DNA of 64,000 nucleotides, taken from Prorocentrum cordatum (Eukaryota; Sar; Dinophyceae; Prorocentrales; Prorocentraceae). The position numbers and the translations under genes were made by a program. Below are positions 37,190 through 48,024 of the stretch, one piece after another. The number at the start of each line of letters is the position of its first letter. The stretch's first letter is position 1. Location of the stretch: positions 206,232 through 270,231 of the forward strand of contig CAUYUJ010021649.1 in assembly GCA_963575745.1 (NCBI GenBank), read 5' to 3'. The notes beneath the pieces are model-generated. The model was not told where the DNA came from and searched no databases. It saw only the letters and a program-made list of their open reading frames with translations.

Positions 37190-40100
37190 ACAGTGAAGGC
37201 AGGGCTTCAGAAACAGTGCAAAGTGCAAGCTGCAGCAGAATATTGGGTCGTGCTTGGCGGGCCCGCGAGCATGTTGCATTGGTTTGTGGCATTGGTTTTT
37301 GACAGAGAGACGCAGGGGTGCCAGAATATTGCCTGCTGCGCGCAGGAAAACCACCCCCTCTGAGAAAGAGCAAAAAACGAATTCCACGTCGCTGCAACCG
37401 AATGTGAATTATGCGCGGGCACCCACCCCACGATCACTTTGCGCTGTGTTTGACAGGAGCGGCGGGGGTGCTGGCACGTTGCCTGAGGTGTGCAGGCCCA
37501 CCAGACATCGAAATGGCCACTCCGTCGCGACTGTTCTTCTGTTTTCGATGAGGACGGTGGAGGCCGACATGTGCCCCGATGTGCGGGGCCGCACCTGGCA
37601 CACTCTGCACGAGCCCAGGAACGAGGGGCACCTGACGCGGCTGGAGCACGCGGCACACTTGGCGCACGCGCAGCCCATGGCACACCTGGCGCTCCAGGCG
37701 GGCATGGCTCGCTTGGACCCCATGGGGCGCCTGTCACGCCTAGTGCCCGTGGCGCGCCTGGTCCCAGCGTCGCGCACCAGGGGCTTGTATGGTTCTCAGT
37801 AGCTGCCAGGCGGCCGCTGGATATGCTGAGACTCGGGCGCTACTTCTGTGCCGGGAACGCGGGTGGGAGTAAGCCAAACAGTTTGCCCCTGGGAGCCTGG
37901 GAGAGTGTCTTGATCCCTGCTCCCTATCAATAAGCACCCCCTCCCCCACCCGACCCGACCAGGCGTCAACCTGGACCCATGAGCCCCCCCCACCATCCTT
38001 GCCAAAACAGAGTATATTACAGATACGTTCCTCCAAATCTGGATCATGCCAAGACACCCCGCGACCACAGGGGTCGGCGGGGGTGCCAGGACACAACATG
38101 CTTTGTGCCCCCACCATACCTGACAACAAAAACCATACTCAATAAGATTTGCGGCAAAACCGAGGATTATGCTCGGGGGGTGGTCGCGAGCACCTTGTAA
38201 TATTATTCGAGAGGGGCGGTGGGGTTGTCAGCATATGGCCTGCTGTGTTCAGGGCCTCCACCCCTGTCAAAAACGATACGAACTGCGCTTCACGGCCGAA
38301 TCTGAAGCATGCGCGGGCAACTCGCGATCGCGTCGCATTGGTGCTGACAGGTGCGGCGGGGGTGCTGTCACGTTGCCTGCTGTGTGCAGGCCCACAAGGC
38401 ATCATGATGGCCCCTCCGTCGCGATTGTTATGTTGTGTTCGATGAGGACGGTGGAGGCCGACATGTACCCAGATGTGCGCGGGCACACCTGGCAGGCTCT
38501 GCGCGTGCTCGGGAACGAGGCGCACCGGGAGCGGCTGGAGCACGCGGCACACTTGGCGCACGCGGAGCACATGAAACACCTGGCGCACCAGGCGTGCATG
38601 GCTCGCTTAGGCCCCAGGGGCGCCTGGCGCGTGTGGTGCGCTTGATGCGCCTGGCACGCGTGGTGCGCCTGTCACGCGTGGCCCACCTCGCGCTACTGTC
38701 GCGCACCTGGGGTTTGGGTTAGTTCCCAGCAGCTGCCAATCCAGAGACGACTGCTTAGTCTTGTGAGACTCGGGTACTACTTATGTGTTGGGAGCGCGGG
38801 TGGGAGTGAGCAAACAGTTTCTGTCTGGGAGAGGTGTCTTCATCACTGGTCCCTATGAATAAACACCCCTTCCTCCAGGCGACTGGCAGCCAACCAGGAC
38901 TTATAAGACCACCCCCCACCACCATCCCTGTCAAAGAACAATGTGAAGTCTACTTTGGGGCAACATCTTGGGTCATGATCGGGGCGGGGCGTGCGAGGCA
39001 TTTGCATTGTTTTTCACAAGGACGGTGGGGGTTCCCGCATATTGCCTTGTGCGCGCAGGACCAGCATCCGTGTCAAAACATCATGCAAAGTGCACTTCGA
39101 GACAAACTCTGGATCATGCGCGGGCACACCGCGATCACTGTGCACTGGTTTGTGACTGGGACGGCGGGGGTGTTGGCATATCGCCTGCTGTGTGCTGTGC
39201 AAGCCAACCAGACGCCATGATGGCCACCCCGCCGCGATTGCGCACTGGTTTTCGACAGGGGTGGGGGGGGGGGGGCGACACGTGTCCCGATGCGTACTAC
39301 CACTTGCGCAGGCGCACCTGGTACGCTCTGCGCGTGCCCCGCACGTGGCGCACCTGGCGCGGCTTGAGCATGCGGCGCACATGGCGTACGTGCATCACGT
39401 GGCGTATCTGGCGCACCAGGTGTCCCGGCACGCTTGGGCCACAGGGGTGCCCGGCGCACCTGGCGCGCGTGGCGCGCCTGGCATGCATGGCGCACCTCGC
39501 ACATGGGGTCTGTGTTGGTTCCCAATAGCTGTCCGTCCAAAGGCTTGCGCTGAAAACGCTGGGGCTCGGGTGCTACTTCTGTGTTGGGAGGGCGGGTAGG
39601 AGTGAGCGAGACGGCCTGCAGGCGGGGAGGGTGTGTTGATCACTGCCCATAAAAATAAACACCCCCTCTCCCAGGTGACCGGCAGCCAACCCAGACCAAT
39701 GAGCCCCGCCCCACAACCCCTGGTAAACAAAAAGACTAGCAAGATGCTCTCTGCCTCCGAATCTGGCGCATGCGTGGGCGCCCTGCGACCACTTTGCCTG
39801 GGTCTTTGAAGGGACGGTGGGGGTGCTGGCATATTGCTTGCTGCGCGCAGGCCAACCATCCCTACCAAAAAACAATACAACAAAAACACTGTGGTTTCAA
39901 ATCTGGAGCATGCGCAGGCCCTTCTTTTCTACGAATTCTGATCTGTTTCAGGACTCCTCAAGATGTCACCATTTGTCCATCGGTGCCGGTGCTTTGCGCT
40001 CCCTGGAAGAGCCGCCCTTCTCACAGAATTCTCGGCACTTCGCTTCAGGTGGTTTTAGATGCAGAGCTCCTAGGAGCCAGGGCCTGAGGCAACTGTGGTC

Positions 40101-40380
40101 CCTAGTGGTTCCCCGTAGCTGGAGCACCTGGCGCGGCTGGAGCTTGTGGCACAATTGGCACGCGTGGAGCATGTGCCGCACCTGGCACGCTTGGGCCTCC
40201 AAGGTGCCTGGGTGAACCTGGAACCCGTGGCGCGCATCTCATGTGTGGGGTTCCTGAGCGATCTGCTGACACTCGGGTATTACTTGTGTGGTGGGGCGGG
40301 TGGGAGTGAGCTAGACAGCCTGCTATCTAGGAGGGTGGCTTGTCCCCTCCCCGTACCTCCTCCCCTGGGTCTGGACAGGG
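37190..40380 (+). repeat. four tandem 0.7-0.94 kb units with an internal GCACCTGGCGC minisatellite
   Basis: The landmark TACTTNTGTGTTGGGAGNGCGGGTGGGAGTGAGC recurs at about 37,831, 38,775, 39,572 and 40,280. Each unit also has a GGTGGGGGTGCTGGCATATTGCCTGCTGTG block and a run of GCGCACCTGGCGC words. A fifth, isolated copy lies at 51890-52200. Frames across it read as His/Ala or collagen-like repeats, but each is broken between units. Confidence 0.88.
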
Positions 40381-40389
40381 GGGGGGCGA

Positions 40390-40940
40390 GGGGTTAGAGC
40401 GTCTAAGATTGCCCAAGATGGCTCCCCCAGATGCTGCAAGATGGTCTCCTGGGATGGCCCATGCTATTTCAAAATGGCTTAAGATAGTCTCCGACATATC
40501 CCCAATGGGTCACAAGACCGCCTCAAGACGGTTGCAAGTGCCCTCCGAACCGCCCTCTGAACCTTCCAAGGCACCTCGCCGTTTCGTTTCCGATTAGCTT
40601 CGGAAGCCTCAAGATGGCCCTAAAATGGCCCACGATAGCCTCAAGAGAGGCCCATGAGGGCCCCAAGACGGCCTCATGAGCGCCCAACAGCGCACCAAGA
40701 GGCCTCAAGACGCCATTGTTCGGCATCCGAGGAGGGCTGAATTAAAGCCATCCTCCTTTGTTGGCTATGGGGCTTAAGACTATCCAAAAAGAGACCCCAG
40801 ACCCCCCCAAAGAGCACAAGAGGGCCCCGAACCCCCCCCAAAAGAGCCCCGAGCGGGCCCCAAGACTGCCCCGAGAGGCCCCACAGGGAACCCAGCAGAG
40901 CCTCTGGATGGCTCCAAGGGGCCCCCAAATCCCTCCTGGA
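40390..40940 (+). repeat. CCAAGANGGCC repeat field, segment 4
   Basis: CAAGATGGCTCCCCCAGATG, CCCCAAGACGGCCTCATGAG and similar words; TTTCGTTTCCGATTAGCTTC marks the module position. Confidence 0.75.
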
Positions 40941-40974
40941 TGGACTGGTTACGAGGAACCAAACAAAAACTGCA

Positions 40975-41075
40975 CACACACACATTTGAAGAGGTCAGCA
41001 CGGATTTCTCGGATCCGACGGGACCTGGCGCGCGAAGCGCCCCTGGAGCAGCAGGGGGACCGATGTTGAGCGAAC
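40975..41075 (+). mobile_element. introner-like TIR element, copy 6 (short)
   Basis: GAAGAGGTCAGCACGGATTT, CTCGGATCCGACGGGACCTG and GCGCGCGAAGCGCCCCTGGA match the start and core of the family. Confidence 0.45.
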
Positions 41076-41191
41076 TTGCCCCCCTGCCGGGTTCCGCTGG
41101 GCGCGTTCAGCTAAGGCTCACGCCGCCTCCCGACGGCGACGACGACGGTGGCCACGTCGATGGGCGAACTCGGTCCCTCCATCCATCCTGA
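41076..41191 (+). other. short open stretch after the introner
   Basis: MLSELAPLPGSAGRVQLRLT... to a TGA at 41189-41191 is open directly after the element. A small coding segment is possible but unsupported. Confidence 0.15.
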
Positions 41192-41362
41192 GTCGGGCAT
41201 GCCCCTCTACAGGAGGACTGTTCCAAAACAATAGAACAAATAGTCTGGGGACGATGCTTGACAAATGTTTCACAGTTTGGGTGCATTCGTTTGGACTCGT
41301 TTGCAAATTCTTCCTCCAGCATCCGCCTGTATGGGGGGACATGCCCGACCCACCCTAAAAAC
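41192..41362. mobile_element. MITE-like element with GTCGGGCATG TIRs, copy 1
   Basis: The left end GAGTCGGGCATGCCCCTCTA followed by CAGGAGGAC and the right end (complement GGGTCGGGCATGTCCCCCCA then TACAGGCGGATG) are inverted. A second copy with the same ends is at 60490-60672. Confidence 0.7.
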
Positions 41363-41424
41363 TGGCCTGGGGTGCGACAAGGAGAAATTATTCATAAGGA
41401 ATAGGAATGGGGAAAGCCAGGAAA

Positions 41425-41492
41425 GAGGAGGAGGAGGGAAAAAAGGAGGAGGAGGAGGAGGAGGAGGAGGAGGAGAAGGAGGAGGGAGGGAG
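41425..41492 (+). repeat. (GGA)n microsatellite
   Basis: GGAGGAGGAGG tract with a few breaks. Confidence 0.9.
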
Positions 41493-41624
41493 GGAAGCCG
41501 CGAGCGCCCTCCCTGACGTCGCCTGCTGGCTGCAGACTCGCGCGCAGGCTCTTCGCGCCCGGGCCCGGAGCAGCCGGCCGGCCGGGAGGCTCCGACCCGT
41601 GAGCTGGCAGCCTGGAGCCCATGA

Positions 41625-41785
41625 GTGAAAGGGGGCCCAGGACACACTAAAACATACACACTAACAAGAATACTCCCCATATGTTACCATATTTCCCTTA
41701 TCTTTGTCTTCCCCCCCCACTTCCTATAGTTTCCCATACTTTTCCTGGGAGTCGACGATTCATTGTGTCTGTGTTCCTTCCCCTC
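41625..41785 (+). mobile_element. GGGGCCC-start intron-like element (family X), copy 2
   Basis: GAAAGGGGGCCCAGGACACA, CTTTGTCTTCCCCCCCCACT, CATACTTTTCCTGGGAGTCG, ATTCATTGTGTCTGTGTTCC in the same order as 14030-14215 (reverse strand). Confidence 0.7.
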
Positions 41786-42424
41786 CCGAATGAAGGCCTC
41801 CAACAGAGGCCACGGCGGACAACGGGTGGCCACCGCGGGAGCCGCCGACACGCCCTGGGGGGCCAACAGGGACGAGAAGGGTGTCACGACGCGACTGGCC
41901 CGGGTGGAGCTCCAGCATCCCGGAGTGTCTAGCAGCCCTGGTCTCTGCAGCCCGCGTGGGGCACTGGGCACTCTGGGAGGTCCCGGGGATCTTGGAGAGC
42001 CTGACGCGCATTGTTTACCACGACATCCATCTCCTCCGCGCCGGATGCCGCTCTTGGGAGACGGGGCCGTCCTGAGCCCCGCGAGCCATTCCTGCCTCCG
42101 GGGGAGTCTGTGGCGTCGAGGTGACCCCGTGGGGCCATGGGGCAGCCCCAGGCAGAGGGAGGGGACGGGACACAGAGAAGGGGGAAGCGCGAGGAGCGGG
42201 GAGGAGCAGAAGACGGAAGGGAGGAGGCAGGGCAAGGAAGGGAGGAGGCGGGGAAAGTCATACGGGGAGGGACAGGAGCCCTGGGCCATCGACGACTCCG
42301 CCGCGAGGACCCACGGTCCTCGACCCTCGGCCGTCGAGCCCCGCTCCTCGAGCCTGGGTCGACGACTGCCGATCCCCGATCCTCTGCCCACGGTCATCCA
42401 TCCTTGAGTCTTACCAGCCTCGAA
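41786..42424 (+). other. open block after family X element, candidate coding
   Basis: Two plus-strand phases are open. The more protein-like reads SIPECLAALVSAARVGHWAL, then WEVPGILESLTRIVYHDIHL, to a TGA at 42073-42075. No domain is recognised and the minus strand is also open. Confidence 0.2.
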
Positions 42425-42540
42425 CGTATCTCTATCCCTAAGATTGACACGCCAAAGGGCGATGACAATCTTAGGGATGCGCCCTCAAAAAATAAGGGAA
42501 TCCCTAAGATTGGCATCGTGATGAGGAGATGCCCAGCATA
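42425..42540. mobile_element. TCCCTAAGATTG inverted-repeat element
   Basis: ATCCCTAAGATTGACACGCC at 42431 is inverted at GACAATCTTAGGGATGCG (42466-42484), and a third arm TCCCTAAGATTGGCATCG follows at 42501. Confidence 0.65.
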
Positions 42541-42571
42541 GGGATAGGTTCCAGGCTGGTAACGCGGGCAA

Positions 42572-42745
42572 GGTTCGTATCCAGATCCAGTGCGTCTTGG
42601 TTTTTTTGGGAAGGAGCATCACAAGGCCGAGGCGCTCTGGACATGGATAGAAATCGAGCCTCCAGGGGGCAAATCTATCCATACCCAGCGCGCCTCTGGC
42701 TTCTGGGGAAGGGAAAACCCGAAACTCCACATCGCAGTGGACGTG
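42572..42745. mobile_element. hairpin element with about 60-bp imperfect arms
   Basis: AGGCCGAGGCGCTCTGGACA followed by TGGATAGAAATCGAGCC is inverted at GGGCAAATCTATCCATACCC followed by AGCGCGCCTCTGGC. The arms continue outward to GTTTTTTTGGGAAGG and GGGGAAGGGAAAACCC. Confidence 0.7.
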
Positions 42746-42811
42746 GACAGAAGTATTGCCAGGCTGGTAAGACGTCCTCGAGGCGGGCAGCTGTCCCTCG
42801 CCCCGCGCACA

Positions 42812-42812
42812 C

Positions 42813-42840
<28 letters not shown>
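42812..42840 (+). repeat. (CT)n microsatellite
   Basis: Fourteen CT units. Confidence 0.9.
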
Positions 42841-42843
<3 letters not shown>

Positions 42844-43009
42844 GGCACCCCGTGCACCCCGAGCCTCGGGGGCGCCAAAGAGGGTCGCGCGGGCGAGGCG
42901 GCGGCGAGCCGCGAGGAGGAGGCCGCGCGCGCGCGCGACCGCGGCGCCTCCTCGTCGCCCATGGCTGCTTGGCGGCCGGCAGCGGCGGGGAGGGGGGGCT
43001 CGGAACCGA

Positions 43010-43030
43010 AGGGGGGGGGGGGGGGGGGGG
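43010..43030 (+). repeat. poly-G tract
   Basis: About twenty consecutive G. Confidence 0.9.
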
Positions 43031-43119
43031 AGGCCCTCGCCGACCGCCGCGGGGGGCCGTGCTCCGGCCCGTCGCTCCCGCCGACCGTTTTTTGCCTCAC
43101 TGTGCTCCGGCGCATCGCG

Positions 43120-43440
43120 CCTCCTCCTCTCTCCTCCTCCTCCTCTCTCCTCGTCCTCCTCCTCCTCCTCCTCCTCCCCCTCCTCCTCCTCCTCTTCCTC
43201 CTCCTCCTCCTCCTCCTCTCCCTCCTCCTCCTTCTCCTCCTCCTCACCATCATCGTCGTCATCAGCAGAATCACCCTCATCAGAATCAACACCACCATCG
43301 TCGCCATCACCATCACCATCACCACCAACATAACCATCGCCATCACCATCACCACCGTCACCATCATCATCCGCAACAGCGTCACGAACACCATCATCAC
43401 CATCAGAACCACCACCACCATCATCAATCGATTCGCATCC
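43120..43440 (+). repeat. (CTC)n then (ATC/CAC)n microsatellites
   Basis: (CTC)n at 43124-43245 passes into ATCACCATCACC-type triplets to 43440. Confidence 0.93.
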
Positions 43441-43960
43441 CTTTTCTTCATGCCCCCCCTCCTCTTCCTTCTCCTCCACCGCGTCATCATCATCATTCTC
43501 CCCCATGTCCTCCCCCATTCGTCGGCGTCGTCCTCCTAGCCGCAGGGGTATGTGTGTGTGGTGTGTGGGGGGATTCGGAAAAACACTCCGGGGTAATGGG
43601 TCGATATCTCTGGGAGTCCACGCTTTTTGTGTAACACAACAAAAAACATCACGGCGCGGGTGACGGAAGAGGGGTGGGGGTGGCGTGCATCATTGCCCGA
43701 GGCGTGTGCGCGGACGAGGGAGGGAAGGGGACGTGCTGGGTAAAGAAGAAGGGGTCATACATTCTGGGAGATGGTATTCGTCAAAACAGTGTATAATAGA
43801 TGTGCACCTGAGAATGGTAATAATATTAATCAGAATAAGCGGCAGCGTAAGGGGTCATTAAGCGCGGGCAGCAGATGGAAGTGCTGATTGCGATCGAGCA
43901 CTGTCGAAGGCACAGGAGTACGAGACGTCGCATGCTGCAAGGTGCAAACGGCAAGTGGGC
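43441..43960. other. gene-free spacer
   Basis: Nothing recognised. Confidence 0.3.
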
Positions 43961-43965
43961 AAAAC

Positions 43966-44128
43966 ACACACACACACGCGCGCACACGCGCACACACGCG
44001 CACACACACGCGCACACGCGCACACACGCACACACGCACACACGCGCACACACGCACACGCGCACACACGCGCACACACGCGCACACACGCACACACACG
44101 CACACCCACGCACACACACGCGCACACC
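43966..44128 (+). repeat. (CA)n/(CGCACA)n microsatellite
   Basis: 160 bases of CACACACGCGCACA words; alternating purine-pyrimidine, able to form Z-DNA. Confidence 0.95.
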
Positions 44129-44676
44129 TGATCCCCACCCCCGTCTTGGACTCCCACTCAAGCGACCATCCAGAACTCGGCTCGGGCCCCGAGCCCGCGC
44201 CCCACGGCCCGCGAGAGCTGCGCCTCGGGCCCCCGCGGCCTGGCCCCCCGCGGCGGCGGCGAGCGGACCGGCCCCTCCCCCCCCCTCCCCCACGAGTCGG
44301 AGGGCACCAGCTCCCACCTCGACGGTCGACGCTGGATCCATGTCCTGGCTGCTGCCCCACACTCTGGGCGCAAGGGGGAGGAGGGGATACGAAAACGTGG
44401 CCGATCTGGCCCCTCGTGGGGGTTGGGGCGTGATGAATGGGGCAAGGTCGGTCGCCCACATCGCAAGAGAATCACAACGGGACGTGGGTTCCGCTTCCGG
44501 GCCTGTAGGGCCCCCTCACGGCCCCGGAGCCGTCGAGAAGCAGCTCGGGATCAGACGCTGGTCCCGAGGAAGGGATTCGGACCTCGGAGGGTCCACGCCG
44601 AGAAGAAGAACACGTCTTCGGAGTTCTGGGCATGCAGTAGGGGATCAACCACAAGAAACCTTCTACAAGAAGCAAA
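44129..44676. other. gene-free spacer
   Basis: No recognised exon. AACCACAAGAAACCTTCTAC at 44648 is a fragment of the repeat at 2065-2200. Confidence 0.35.
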
Positions 44677-44859
44677 GATGATGATGCTGACGATGATGTT
44701 CATGATGATGATGATGCTGATGATGATGATGATGCTGATGATGATGATGATTATGATGATGATGATGCTGCTGCTGATGATGATGATGATGATGATGATG
44801 TTGGTGATGATTATGCTGATGATGTTGATGATGATGATGATGATGATGCTGATGATGAA

Positions 44860-44896
<37 letters not shown>

Positions 44897-44932
44897 CGGA
44901 TGATGCCGATGATGATGCTGATGATGAAGGGA
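44677..44932 (+). repeat. (GAT)n microsatellite
   Basis: 255 bases of GATGAT with GCT and GTT variants. Confidence 0.95.
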
Positions 44933-45125
44933 AATAAGGAGCCATGCCATCTGGGACATATCAGGGCCCTGGCCGTGACATCCATCCCCCCCACCCCCTG
45001 GTCCTCACCTCCCTCTTTAGACGCCCCCGACCAGGCCAGGAAGGCGCATGTTGGCATGAACGAAACGGGTCTCGAGGGAAACGGATCCGGGACCCCGGGG
45101 CCTCCCCCCATGACCATATCTTCAT
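44933..45125. repeat. diverged copy of the GGGGGGTGTCC / TATCATGG element
   Basis: GAGCCATGCCATCTGGGACA, TATCAGGGCCCTGGCCGTGA, CATCCATCCCCCCCAC, CTCACCTCCCTCTTTAG parallel 48,690-48,765. Confidence 0.55.
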
Positions 45126-45233
45126 CCTGAGCCGCATTCTGACGGTCCCGGGGACCGTAGAGGGCCTCGAGAACCCGAAACCGTGCAGAACCCTCAGGAC
45201 CAAACTCCTTCATTGCGGCGCATGTGGGGAAAC

Positions 45234-45366
45234 CAAGATCTACCGAGACCGCTACTCCACGGACCTCTCCCAGGGTGCGTTCTGACAACGTTCTCGAGGC
45301 GAATCTAGCGGTGGCGACGAGGGTCTCCTAGGAGGCCCAAGAATTGGGAAAACGAAGAAATGGCCG
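45234..45366 (+). mobile_element. MITE-like GGTACCGATACC element, copy 3
   Basis: AAGATCTACCGAGACCGCTA, GGACCTCTCCCAGGGTGCGT, AGCGGTGGCGACGAGGGTCT. Confidence 0.75.
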
Positions 45367-45429
45367 CGGTATGTCCTCTGAATATGCAACGAACCTGGGC
45401 CTGGGATCAGCCCTGGCCGGGACCAGCGC

Positions 45430-45615
45430 GGGTACGGTCGGACCTAGGCCAGAAGAACATCCCTCAACAAAAATGAGACCCCCCGCCGGCCAAAGCGCAG
45501 AGAACATCCAAGGGTACCTTCCCCAGGATGCACGAGAGCATCCAGCAAGCACGAAGAACACTAGGATACCCTCCCCGAACCGACCTCGATACTTTACCTC
45601 GGCCCGACTCTATGG
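45430..45615 (+). repeat. dispersed 185-bp repeat (CCAGAAGARCATCC family), copy 2
   Basis: Partner of 4805-4990. Confidence 0.75.
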
Positions 45616-45734
45616 ACAGCTGGCGCCCTCCGACCAGAAAGACGGGCACGCTCGAAAGGCGGGACGGCGGAGCCCTCGCGCACGGGGGCGCCGGCGGCGG
45701 CGGGCGGCGGCATCGTCGCCGCAGCCACCGCCGC

Positions 45735-46015
45735 AGCCGCCACCGTCGTAGTCGACGTCGTCGCCGTCAGAGTTGTCGTGGTCGTCGTCCTCATCGGGGC
45801 CATCGTCGTGGTCGTCGTCGTCGTCGTCGTCGTCGACGTCGTCATCGTCGTCGTCGTGGTGGTCGTCATCGTCGCCGTCATCGTCGTGGTCGTCGTCGTC
45901 GTCGCGGTCAAAGTGGTCGTGGGTGTCGTCGTGGTCGAGGTCTTCGTCGTGGTTACAGTCGTCGTGGTCGTCGTCGTTGTCGTTGTCGTCGTCGTCGTGC
46001 TCGTTGCCATCGACT
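45735..46015 (+). repeat. (GTC/GTG)n microsatellite
   Basis: 280 bases of GTCGTCGTC with GTGGTC variants. Confidence 0.95.
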
Positions 46016-46026
46016 GACCTCATCAG

Positions 46027-46226
46027 CGCCTGGCGGGCACCCGCGCGCTCAGGACACTAATTGATTGCTCAGAGAGCAAACGGAATTTTGCCACGGGGAA
46101 CCTGTCGCAGGGGATGAGAATCCGGTTGCGCTTGGCGTTACAAGAAGCGCCCGAGCAAGAACAACTCAGGAAGGAACAGATGTTGCTTCGAGCGATCAGC
46201 GCCAAGGAGCTGCAGTACATCACGAT
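46027..46226 (+). CDS. candidate internal exon, helical protein segment, function unknown
   Basis: An AG acceptor (GACCTCATCAG) directly follows the GTC array. From 46027 one phase is open and strongly protein-like: RLAGTRALRTLIDCSESKRN, FATGNLSQGMRIRLRLALQE, APEQEQLRKEQMLLRAISAK, ELQYITM. A GT donor (CACGAT|GTGTGC) at 46227 opens into TG-rich sequence; without it the frame continues to a TGA near 46,292. It is an amphipathic, Glu/Gln/Arg-rich helix, possibly coiled coil. No family is recognised. Confidence 0.42.
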
Positions 46227-46230
46227 GTGT

Positions 46231-47310
46231 GCACATAGTGTGTTTGTTGATGCAGGTCATTACTGGTGCACTTCTAGTAGCATTGGTGTATGAAATTTGT
46301 GGTTTTGCACTGAGGCCTGTTGATGATGCATGCGTCGTCCTGTTGGTGGATGCAATGCGACGCGCATGGTTGACACTTACTCGTGGCTGTGAGTGAAGTG
46401 ATTACGTTGGGCGTGAGTGATGCCTCTGTTTGATGTATCCTCTCAGTGTGGTGTATTGTTGGTGTATGGTACCGGTCCCGGATATTCATGCATGTTCCTG
46501 GTGCACACGCTATGCATGCATCTGATTGATTTAGGCTATTGGCATGTGACGTCGGTGCATGTCATTGGTGCCGTGGTGTAAGCGTGACTGGTAATGATGT
46601 GTGTGATACGCGTTAGTTACTGACGTATGTTGTTGATTCGTGTGCCTGATGTGATGTTGGTGCATATACTCGACGTGGATTCTCCATTCGCGATCGTGGT
46701 TCGGATGTTTGATGAATGTCCGTGATGCGGGTTGTATACTAATGGCGTGTGGTCATCATGTGTGTAGTGTCAGTTACAAGCGTGTGTGACTGGTAGATGT
46801 GGTTGCTGTATGCGCATTGTGTAGAGTACTTGTGTAAAAAACATTGGGGCGTGGTATGGATGTGTGTGGTTGATGTTCGGTATTGGTGTTCGCTATGGAT
46901 TGTATGGTATTGGTGGTAGCTCTCCCTCTCCATGCTCATGATGAACAGATGGTCTCGAAATATGTTCTTGAGGTGCGCTGTTGACGGACGGGCATGCGTA
47001 AGTATGCGCCGGGTGCTGGCATTGGCCTGTGATTGGCATCTGATGTTCATGTATGTCATTCGTGTCTGATGTTCATGCATGCCTGCTTTGGGTCGAGTGA
47101 AACCTGGTGGCTGGTGTCTGCTCTCGATGCCCCTTCTTGGTGCCGTGGCTGCTACGGGAGGCTGTTGCGTACATTATGGTCGCCATGTCTTCTCTTGATG
47201 TCTGTGCTTGATATATGTGGACGGCGTGACGTCGTGACGCCTGGTCGGCGTGACGCCCTGACACTTCCTGGTAGTGTTGTCTGTCAATTAATTCGAGTGT
47301 TCTACATGCA
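46231..47310 (+). other. TG/ATG-rich low-complexity block
   Basis: About 1.1 kb of degenerate TGATGTTGGTGCAT-type sequence, much less GC-rich than the neighbours. Probably intronic if the preceding exon is real. No gene seen. Confidence 0.5.
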
Positions 47311-47324
47311 TGTGCATTAAAATA

Positions 47325-47475
47325 AGAGCTCGACCGCAAGAAACCCTCCGCAAGAAACCCATCCCTGAGACCCCAGGACGTCCACGGATTTTTGGTGGGA
47401 ACGTCACGCAGTCCACAGCGAAACCATCATCGCCACCCAAGGAACCCAGGGCACCCTGGAGGCAAGCAGGGAACT
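47325..47475 (+). repeat. dispersed repeat (ACAAGAAACC family), copy 2
   Basis: CGCAAGAAACCCTCCGCAAG, CTGAGACCCCAGGACGTCCA, GGAACGTCACGCAGTCCACA and CACCCTGGAGGCAAGCAGG; partner of 2065-2200. Confidence 0.75.
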
Positions 47476-47527
47476 TCTTGGCATGGATTTCCACTGCATT
47501 AGATAAAAAAAAAACGCCATGGACCTA

Positions 47528-47600
47528 CACTTTTGGCGTTCGGGGGCTAGCGCGGATTCGAGAAGTCCGCGCGGAGCGCCAAAAATTTATGTATATGACG
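47528..47600. mobile_element. introner-like TIR element, copy 7 (ends only)
   Basis: TTTTGGCG...GCGCGGATTCGAGAAGTCCG...GCGCCAAAA is almost only the two inverted ends, forming a 70-base hairpin. Confidence 0.55.
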
Positions 47601-47654
47601 TCGTCTCTTCTTCGATGTATGTCGTCAATGGACTCTCGGAGATCTCTCGGGGCC

Positions 47655-47880
47655 TGGGTCGGGGATCTGCTGACCCTGGTCAATCCAGACCCGGGTCAGT
47701 CAGGCTTTGCAGGATCCTGCAAGATCCTGCGAGATCCTGCACCCGAACCCGGGTCAATGCGAAGCATCCTGCAAGATCCTGCAGGATCCTGCACCCAAGC
47801 CCGGGCCAATGCGACCCCGGCCCTGCAAGATCCTGCAAGATCGGGCGCTCTGGCTGACCCCCCGTTTGCCTTCACCCCCG
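47655..47880 (+). repeat. dispersed ACCCGGGTCAGC / GGATCCTGCA repeat, copy 2 (expanded)
   Basis: At least eight 10-base TGCARGATCC words in three clusters separated by CCCGGGYCAATGCGA, then CTGGCTGACCCCCCGTTTGC. Confidence 0.85.
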
Positions 47881-48024
47881 TCTCGAGGCTCATGACTGAG
47901 GGGCCGCGCAGTGCCGGGCGGGCCAATCGCGAAGGACAGCCGGGGAACTCCAGGTTCTTGTTGGGGCCACGGCGGCCGCGGCAGTGCCGCGGCGGGCGAG
48001 GCGGGTCGGGGGGCCCTCCTTGTT

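Noticed and set aside
37190-40380. Collagen-like (GAPGAPG) or His-rich protein gene
   Set aside because: The frames do not continue from one tandem unit to the next, and no start or splice signals fit.
35755-40380. CRISPR array
   Set aside because: Units are long, diverged and without constant short repeats or unique spacers; the context is eukaryotic.
41218-41330. Minus-strand exon reading RMLEEEFANESKRMHPNCET after a CCCCCCATACAG acceptor
   Set aside because: The apparent splice signals are the inverted ends of a MITE that has a second copy at 60490-60672.
46739-47080. 113-residue minus-strand ORF
   Set aside because: His/Thr/Tyr-rich sequence produced by the TG/ATG-rich low-complexity block.
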